64,000 bases of DNA from Ashinkailepas kermadecensis (taxonomy: Eukaryota; Arthropoda; Thecostraca; Neolepadidae): positions 1 to 64,000 of the forward strand of contig JAOTOM010002956.1 of NCBI GenBank assembly GCA_034440615.1. Reading direction: 5' to 3'. How positions within the stretch are numbered: the stretch's first letter is position 1; each line of letters opens with the position of its first letter. The position numbers were made by a program, and so were the translations under genes. The notes under the pieces were generated by a model that was not told the origin of the DNA, searched no databases, and saw nothing but the letters and a program-made list of their open reading frames with translations. Of the stretch, positions 11,701-20,700 are shown in pieces.

Positions 11701-14700
11701 ACTAACTGCTAGGAGTAAGGAGCTGCTGCAGGACTACAGGGCCCTTCTGGCCACCCTGAAGCAAAGCAATAGCAAAGTCTTCGTGACTGCTATTCTGCCT
11801 AGGGCTGGAGTCTCCCCTGAGTGGAGCTCTAGGGCACTGGCAGCCAACGCCAGGGTAGGTAGGCTCTGCAATGAGTTAGGCTTGACCTTTGTTGACAAGT
11901 GGTGCAGGTTTTATGGCTCATGGGACCTCCATCAAAGGGATGGCCTGCACTTCTCCGAGAAGGGGGTGCAAGTGTTAAGCAAAGTATATGAGCATGTCAT
12001 TCAGGGAAACTAGACAACGGGGTGGGGAGGGAAGAGGTGTCATTGCCATCTCAGGGATATGCCAATAGTGACAGCCTAGGCAATAGAACCTCACAGTCAG
12101 TAAATAGGAATAGCAGTAATTCAAGGGGGCAGAGTGGTAGCTCATCCAGAGATGAAAGAGCTACTCAACATGAAAAAGCCAAAGATGGTTATGGAACATT
12201 TGTTAAGTGTATGATGCTTAATGCTCAGAGTATTCGATCCAAATTTGATGAGTTCAAGTGTTATATTGCTGAGGAGGAACGATATTTTGTTTGCATTACT
12301 GAGGCATGGGTCAGTGAGGGGTATTTTTGGGGATAACTTGCAGGACTATGAGATCCAGGGATACAATATGTTTTCATGCAATAGGGGTCCAGCAGTGAAA
12401 GGGGGTGGTGTAATGCTCTATGTGAATAGCCTATTCAGTTCTCAAAAAGTGGCAGATGGGGTAAAAAATGTGTCTGTGGAGTCCATTTGGCTTGATGTTG
12501 CTGTGGGAAAAGGCAACAGCAATAAACTAGATAGGAGCTTTGTACCGATCAGGAACCTTCCCACATTCTCAGCAACTGGAGCTCGATAAGGTGATTTGCG
12601 AGGAAGTCAGTAGAAACTTTCGGAGGAAATGCCTTATTCTTGGTGACTTTAATCTAAAAGGATATGAAAATGTTGGTGTTCGCTCCCCATCATGTAGACT
12701 GTTTATGAAATGCCTTGAAAAGGACCTGTTCTTATACCAGTTTGTAACGGAACCAACTAGACAGGGCTCATTTTTGGACCTTGGCTTCTCAGATTTAAGT
12801 GCTTTAGTTCAAGACTTGACTGTAGAAGAAACTCTGGGAAGAAGTGACCATAACAAAGTGAGATTCAAGGCACAAGTAGAGGGCACAATCAAGGATAATT
12901 TGGCAAAGGTTCCAAATTTTAACAGGGCAGACTTTGACTGCATGAGAGCGGCTTTAAGTGCCATAGAATGGGAAGAAGAATTCTCCAATTTAAATGCCTG
13001 TGAAATGTGGGAAAAGTTCAAATCTTACTTTAGGGAAATTCAGATTAGACATGTCCCCAAAAGCAAAGGCGCAAAAGAAGGGTAGGAAAGCCAGCATGGC
13101 TTACGCCAGATTTGATAAAAGCAATTAAGGTTAAGAAAGATACATTTAGAGTATTTAAGGAAGCTTCAAATATCGTAAATCTAAGGTTGTATCAAAAAGC
13201 TAGAGACGCTGTGAAGCAGAAAACCAGAGCAGCAAAGCGAGCAAAAGAATTGGATTTGGCTAGGAACTGTAATGGGGACAGTGCAAAGTTCTTTAGTTTC
13301 TACAAGCTAAGTAAAGTTTCAAGCACAATTGGTCCACTGGAAGTAAATGGGACTATATTGAGTGAGGATGGTGAGATAGTTGAGGAGCTGAGCAAGCAGT
13401 TTAAATCAGTGTTTACATTGGAAGATGTGACTAATCTGCCAACCGTACACCACAGTTCAGTGACAGGTGATCAGATAAACGATGTTGATTTCATTGATAG
13501 TTATGTTGTTTTCAATTATATCAGGAAAATAAAGCCAAACAAGGCAGCAGGACCTGACGGAATTTATGCTAGGGTATTGCGGGAAGCTGAAAAGGAACTG
13601 GCAATTTCACTTAGTATAATATTTTGGAGATCAGTTTCACAACATCAAATTCCAACAGATTGGAAAAGGGCAAATGTAGTTCCTATTTTCAAGAAAGGAG
13701 AAAGAGGGAAAGTTGAAAACTATAGGCCAGTAAGCCTCACATCCCTAGTCTGCAAGGTACTCGAATCAATTATCAAGGATAGAATAGTTAGTTTTCTGGA
13801 AGGAAACAGATTGATTCAAGATACTCAACATGGGTTTAGAAAAGAGCGATCGTGTCTCACAAATCTCTTGGACTTTTTTAATTTTGCTACAGAACAATTT
13901 GATCAGGGAAATCAGGTTGATGTAGCATATCTTGACTTTAGTAAGGCCTTTGACAAGGTACCCCATAAACGGTTAAAGATGCAGCTTCAGGGCCATGGTA
14001 TTGCAGGTAGCATCTTAAAATGGATAGAGTTGTGGCTTTCAGATAGACAGCAGAGAGTGATGCTAAATGGTACAAAGTGATCATGGCAAAATGTTCGTAG
14101 TGGAGTTCCCCAGGGGTCAGTACTGGGGCCACTATTGTTCATTATATGTATAAATAACATTGACAGTGGCCTAAGCAGTAAGGTTTTGAAATTTGCGGAT
14201 CATTTTAAGGTCTTTAGGGCAATAACAGGACACAATGAGCAGGTATTCCTGCAGAGAGACTTAGACGGGCTTGTGAAGTGGTCCGAAAAAATTGCAAATG
14301 AGATTTAAGTTTGATAAGTGCAAAATCATGCATGTCGGTAGGCAGCATATGAAGGCTCCATACTTGATGGGTGGCCAAGTACTATCTGTGACTCACCAGG
14401 AGAAGGACTTAAGTGTTATTTTGAACACAAAATTGGGGGTATCAGAACAGACCAAAGAAGCCAGGAAGAAGGCACTAAGAATGCTTGGGGCAATAAATAG
14501 GAATGTATCATACAAAAGTGAGGAAGTCATCAGGAAGCTTTACTGTGTATATGTCAGGCCACATTTGGAATACTATGTCCAAGCTTGGTCCCCTCGTTAT
14601 GAAAAAGATTGTTGGCTTTTAGAGAGAGTACAACAGAGGGCAACAAAAATGGTTAATGTTATAAGCAACCTGGCACATGAGGAAAGACTGAAGACATTGA

Positions 14701-17700
14701 ATATGTTTTCACTTGGATATAGAAGGCTGAGAGGAGATCTCATCGAGGTCTTTAAATTTGTTCATGGTCAGGAACAGAGATATATCAGGGAAATGTTTGA
14801 ATTTAACAGAAATGATGCAATTAGAGGTCATCAATTCAAAATTAAAGTTAATCACAACAGGACAAGGTTAAGACAGTCTTTCTTCACCAACAGGGTAGTA
14901 GAACATTGGAACCAGCTACCAGATACCATTGTCAGTAGCAGCACACTGAACATCTTTAAAAACAGCATACACACTCATTATAAGAAAAGAGGGCTTGCTT
15001 TTCGGTATTCCAGGGTGGGCTGATCGACGGATTTGGTGGTCACTGGTTCAGTGTGCAGAATGCAACCAAGAAGGGCCCTTGTGGCTCATAGCTGCACTGA
15101 TCTTTTATGTCTTTTATGTCTTTATGTCTTTACATTTATACATAGGTTGCCAAGATTCTGCTAAAAAAACAAAAAAAAAAAAATACAGCTCACAAACCTC
15201 CACAGTGCGAGCGTTTATATGTCAGCGGTACATTTTTTTTCATTTGTAACTGAATTGCAAATGCTATACTTGAACTGTAGATGACCTGTATCCGAAAGCT
15301 TTTCATCGTACTTTAGGCCATTTCGATCACAAATTGGAACAATACATCGACATGTTACCGACCAGTTTGGTAATCAGTATAAAAATGTTTATGCCAGCCA
15401 TTCTCCAATTTATACAATCATTACATGCATTCGATGTTCTCCAGGCACTCGAACTTACAGATGTGGAAATCTCACCTTAACGAACCTCACTCAGTCGGAG
15501 TATTCAGCATTCCACCGATTTTGTTTTTCTTGGAGGAAGTTTATACTGGTTGTCAGAATGAGATTCAAACGAAAGTGTATTCTCTGTTCTGATATTAAAA
15601 TACATATACACAAATGTACCCAAGATACACGATCAATTCCTGACTGCGTGTCTTTAAAATATATCCAGCCACATAGAGTTATGCAGGCAACATGTCGACT
15701 GATTGCTTCATGTGTATGGCATGAATGTACATGTATGTGTGTGTGTATGTATGTAAGTGTGTGTGTGTGTGTGCTTCATACCATTCATACCAATCAACAT
15801 GCATCATGCTGTCAGAGGCGTCACTAGAACAAGTGTTCTGGGAGATAATGGCCGCCACGTACCATGAGTTTGGCGTTGAAGTGCAGGCTGGCGGGACAGT
15901 CCTTGACATACGGGTAGTCATGGTCGCAGTGCAGAAACTTGTGGCAATCGGACGGGTGAGAGAAGAGACCCTGGGAACGGGGACACGATAGCCCGTCGTC
16001 CGGTGGTCGCTCTGGAGCCGCTTGCAGGCCTGCAATCAAGTATACATTGTACACAGATGTATGGAGACAGAAGCTACAGCGCTCACAGGGAAACTTCGTC
16101 AGTTAGCTATGTTTTTGGGTTCTCTCAACTGCCATGGTTAACAGTCATATATCGCACATTTGCATAATAATTCGGGAAGGGAATATAGTTGAGTCTGCTG
16201 GGCTATGCGGTTGGAAAATAACTCTTCTCATGGGGCAGATCAAACAGGAAGGCACGACAGACCTCAAAAAGGTTACAATTTTGTACCAAAAACAAAATGT
16301 TCTCAGTGCATTTCTACGAAAGTTGAATATTAAAATCACACGGAAGCATGGCACCAGTCAATGTTATATCTTCACGCTTAGCGTTTATATTGGTATAAGT
16401 CGATTAAGCACTTTCGCCATCTACAATTTACTACGCTCAATGGAGGAGGGATAGGCTGGAATTCGACCGCGGGTGAAAGGTGTGATTAAACTGCTTGAGG
16501 TTCCCTATTGGCGATGCGAACTACGACCACGATTTGTTTTCCTTTCACGAAGAATTGATACGAACAGTTTGATACTAAATCAAACCAACATAAAGTGCCA
16601 TTATAGGTAGTGGACAAAGGAGGCCAATAGCTGGGTCCTCCCATGCTCCAGGTACAGGATCGGGTACCGTACTATGACAGGAAACTTGTAGACCATCCAC
16701 AGCTGGGCTCTCCTGGCAGCCCGTGAAGATGTCAACCTTATTGCGCTCAATTTTCGTGGAAGAACACGGATCCCAGAAATAAGGTGAACCTATTTCGTCA
16801 AATCAGCAAAGTACATTAAAATTCGCGAGCCGTACTGCATTTTAGGCAGAGGAGGCCAATTGTTGAAATACTGCCTGCGATCTTGGCATACGGACGTTGA
16901 ATTTTTTTTTTAATGTAATCGAAATTGCCTGCAACCTTGCAAAAATTGAACCAAGTTGCAAAATAAGATGAACGTAACTCAAGCTCAAATGCACCATGCT
17001 GAATTGTCGAATTAGCATAGGTGCCACGCCGTGCCACTGCCTTTTTTGTTCCCTCGTTTTCACGTTCAATTTACGCCACATGCAGTCTTTCAGAGCGACA
17101 GACGGCCATCAGCCGAAACTGTCCCGCTTCAAGGCCGCAGGTCACGTTGGGGCATGACGACATAGCCAGTGAACGGCGTCTGGTTGGCCGGCCAAAATCC
17201 AGAACGTGCTAGACTGCCACGGACTGAGGTTCACCATACACTTCTTTGAACACAGAATGCACGCACTGCAAAGAAAGTACCACGATGAAAGGTGCTACAA
17301 CTCCAAATTTAAAGACGAGGTGCTCTGGGTGAAAGCACGAGAGCTGAAACAGAAGAACAAATATAGCGTTGGAAAAGTTTCAGGCAGTACACCAAGCGTC
17401 ATGTATAGGCAGGAAGGGATAGGATGGGAGAAGAGTCTGATAGGACATGCGAAGTTTTTTTCCTTCTATGCTTTTTGTGTGGGAAAATACAACAGTATGT
17501 AAAATACGAGTGTCGGTGACTGGAGTAGGGTGACGGTAGCAGCGATAGGAGTGGCGGCACTGCAGCTGCGGGATGACTGTAGCAGCAATGGGAGTGGCGA
17601 GACTGGAGTGGGGTGACGGTAGCAGCGATGGGAGTGGCGGGACTGGAGTGGGGTGACGGTAGCAGCGATGGGAGTGGCGACACCGGATGTGAGGTGACGG

Positions 17701-20700
17701 TAGCAGCGATGGGAGTGGCGGGACTGGAGTGGGGTGACTTTATCAGTGTGGACGCTACTACCTCGGCTGTCAGTGTTTGTGTTCAGATCAGTGGTGGCAT
17801 GGGGGCCGATTGGTGGCCGATGATATGGTGCTAATATCGCTCTCGACTGATCTCAACCACGATAAATTGCGCCTCCCGGGCAAAGTACTTTCATATCTGT
17901 CACGGGCCTGACATCCGGATTAGTCAAGAATATATGTAAACATTGTTGAAGATTGTGGCAGGATTTCAGTAGCAGTCCGGACATGTAATGCTCCGATACC
18001 GACAAAAATATAGCTTACTGGCAGCCAACGAATATTCCACTTCTGGCTACAAACGGATATGCTTGTCAAAATCAAAGTTGGAGAAATCACCAGAAGTGAC
18101 CTTGGTCTTATAAATAAAACCTTGATTCCTAAAGGATTCTTCGCCAACTTGTCACTTTGATCTTGGATCATGAAGACATACCCTGTAGCAGTTACGTTTT
18201 AGACATTGGAAATTTAAGGACAAACTATTTCCTTGAATATGGCCCCCTGAACACCCTGCAATACTAGCATCCAGATTCTCGACCTTAGCAGATCCATCGA
18301 CAATATCACCCAATCTCTGCCAAACTCTGGACGATTCTGGACAAGACTCACGCCTGCTAATTACATCATGTCCGCCAGTAGAAATATTTCAGTGGTACGA
18401 GCTAGAAGCAGACCTAACGCGAGGACAAATGCAGTCCTGGAATACAGCAGAACAATGGCTGCTGGCAGAACATTTTCAGATCGGAAAGCGTAGCCGCATG
18501 ATGATGCTGCGTAGCGCGCCGTACTTTTGCCTGACTGGGAGGCGCTGCACACCAGTAAATCATTTTCGCTACCTGGCGTTGGGACATCATGATATTGTAT
18601 TTTTACTCAGATAGTCAGTAAAATTACCGCCCAGCAACTGAAGCATGCTAATTCCCTTAACCTTCTGTAACCTATCGCGGCATCCTTCGTCCTTCCTCTT
18701 TGCCTTCGCTTTTCCGTGCCCTTGACTTGCCCTTCCACCTAGCTTGCACTGCCACCTAAATTGACGTCACTACGGGCCTTTACCTTTTACTTTATGGATC
18801 ATGCCACTTGTAGGCCCTCGTGGGTATATTTCCTGGGCAATCTTGAAGATCGGGTGTTGGAATGACAATGAAAAAGTAATGAACTCCTATTTAAAAAAAG
18901 AAATTGGAAATTTTAAAAATGCCGATTTTTTCATACATTTGGAGAATAAAAATGCCGAGTGAAAACAAAAATTGGGGATAGATAGATTGCACCTATAAAA
19001 TGGTATTATTTAGTTCGTTGAGCTATATGGAAAAATATATGATTGGTAGAAATTTGCAACATTAGCTATCAAGGGCTGGTGAAAACGACGTGTTCAGAAA
19101 ACAAAGGTCCCAAAATTCAGAGATAGTCTTCTTGTCAGTCAGGATGAGATAAGCAATCACTGAAAGTTACATGTGAATATCTTTATTGGGGAATGTGTGA
19201 GATCTTCCTTAAGGAAAGGTTAGAGATAACCTCGCTTAGCCGATCGTAGGTCAGTGACCCTAAATGACCTGACCCCATGTTTAGAGATGAAACTTGGTGC
19301 ATACAAATATGTGCCAAGTTTGAGCGCGCTACCGCGCTCCGTTTTCCCGCTGTGGCGCAAGATCAACCGGGAGGGGGGTGAAGGGTAAAATGACATGAAT
19401 AACCTTTCTTCCACTTTATTGTAATATAAATGTGTACTGAAAACATTCCTGGTTCTAAATCGATATAATATTAGCACATCATTTGGTAACCAGATAAGTT
19501 AACGACTGGTGAATGGCTTATCACTCGCTATACAGAGCAGGTTTTTTAGTGGGAAGGAAAGTGTTCGGCGAAATCAGTGGTCAACAAATGTGATGCAAGT
19601 CCAAACAACAAATATGGAACGGATTCCGTCCCACCTGAGGCTTTTCCCGTACAATTTCCGAGCAGTTTGCGCCAGCGCCATGAAATTAATAGATTATCAT
19701 CACCATGTTTTGGGCATCTTACAAACATGAGTAAGTCATAGCCTCAGCATGGAGGGCTCCAAGGCGGAAGTTGTGAATGACTGATAAGGCAGTTGTATCG
19801 TGAATGTGAAAGTCATACGTCGGCACATATGGTATTATGTTTCACGGGAAGGTGACATAACTTTTGTCGATGCTGCTTTAGTTCTCCTACTTAGACACCT
19901 TGTGCTTGATTACATATTGCCTTAGCAAACCCAGATGCGTGTCCGGGGGAACACCGAGCGAACTTTTGTGGGCTGGACGCATAAAATAGCTGAGCTAAGG
20001 GGTTACACAAATAATTGCTGCACATTTGGAACCACAAAAACGAATACAACACTGCATAATCTCAAACGAAAATAACTAAATAATTTTGCCAAGCGTCACA
20101 ACAAATCGCCATTGGGTTGCGCAAGTATCATGCATCTCGGTCAACGGGGGAACCTCTGTCTGATGACACAGATGGATCAGTGACGTAGCCAGAAGGGGAG
20201 TTCCATGGGTCCTTGGAACCCCTGAAACTTGTTGGGGCACCCCAGACATATAATAGAAAGGCACCCGTCCTAATAAGGAGTGCCCGTCCAATTGGGCTCG
20301 CTGCTTTCAATAAAGGGTACCCACTGCACTTCCAATGAGGGCCACCTACTGGATTTCCAATGAGTGGTACCTACTTAGCTTTCAATGAGAATACCTACTG
20401 CACTTCCAATGAGGAGCACCTACTGTACTTCCAATGAAGGGCACATACTCTGCTTCCAATGAGGGGTACCTCCTGCACTTCCAATGAAGGGAAATTCATT
20501 CAAATGTTTTCCTTTTAGTGAGGGGCACTTCCTCAAATGCAGGACACTCATTAATCGAAATGCAGCAATTCCAAGCGGGAGCACACCTACCCATTGCTGT
20601 GGGTGAAGTCACTTGCTTGTAGGGACACAACTGATATTTAGGGCACCTTAAACACCCCCATTTTCCTATAATTGCATTACAGGGATGTCCCAGGTCATTG

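Larger units (their letters stand above)
11529..15181 (+). mobile_element. CR1-like non-LTR retrotransposon, 5'-truncated and inactive
   Basis: The element contains the end of ORF1 with a SGNH-esterase-like domain, then an ORF2 with endonuclease and reverse transcriptase. It ends near a TTTATGTC-rich 3' region and an A-rich tail at 15,165-15,181. ORF1 esterase plus an APE-type endonuclease and the RT motifs LDFSKAFDKVPH and SGVPQGSVLGP fit the CR1/Jockey superfamily; assignment to CR1 proper is tentative. It is dead: several frameshifts, in-frame stops and an altered RT active site. A 61-bp mini-element interrupts ORF1 at 11,645. The whole insertion lies in intron 2 of the chitin-binding gene, in the opposite orientation. 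Confidence 0.9.
11294..15432. repeat. Inverted-repeat element enclosing a LINE, flanked by a 14-bp direct repeat
   Basis: CATTACATGCATTC occurs at 11294-11307 and again at 15419-15432. Inside, about 11,313-11,450 and 15,241-15,381 are inverted copies of each other: both contain GTGATCGAAAT, AAAAGCTTTCGG and AGCATTTGCA on opposite strands, at roughly 75-80% identity by eye. The LINE sits between the arms. The simplest reading is a palindromic (foldback/MITE-like) element that later received the LINE. Confidence 0.6.
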
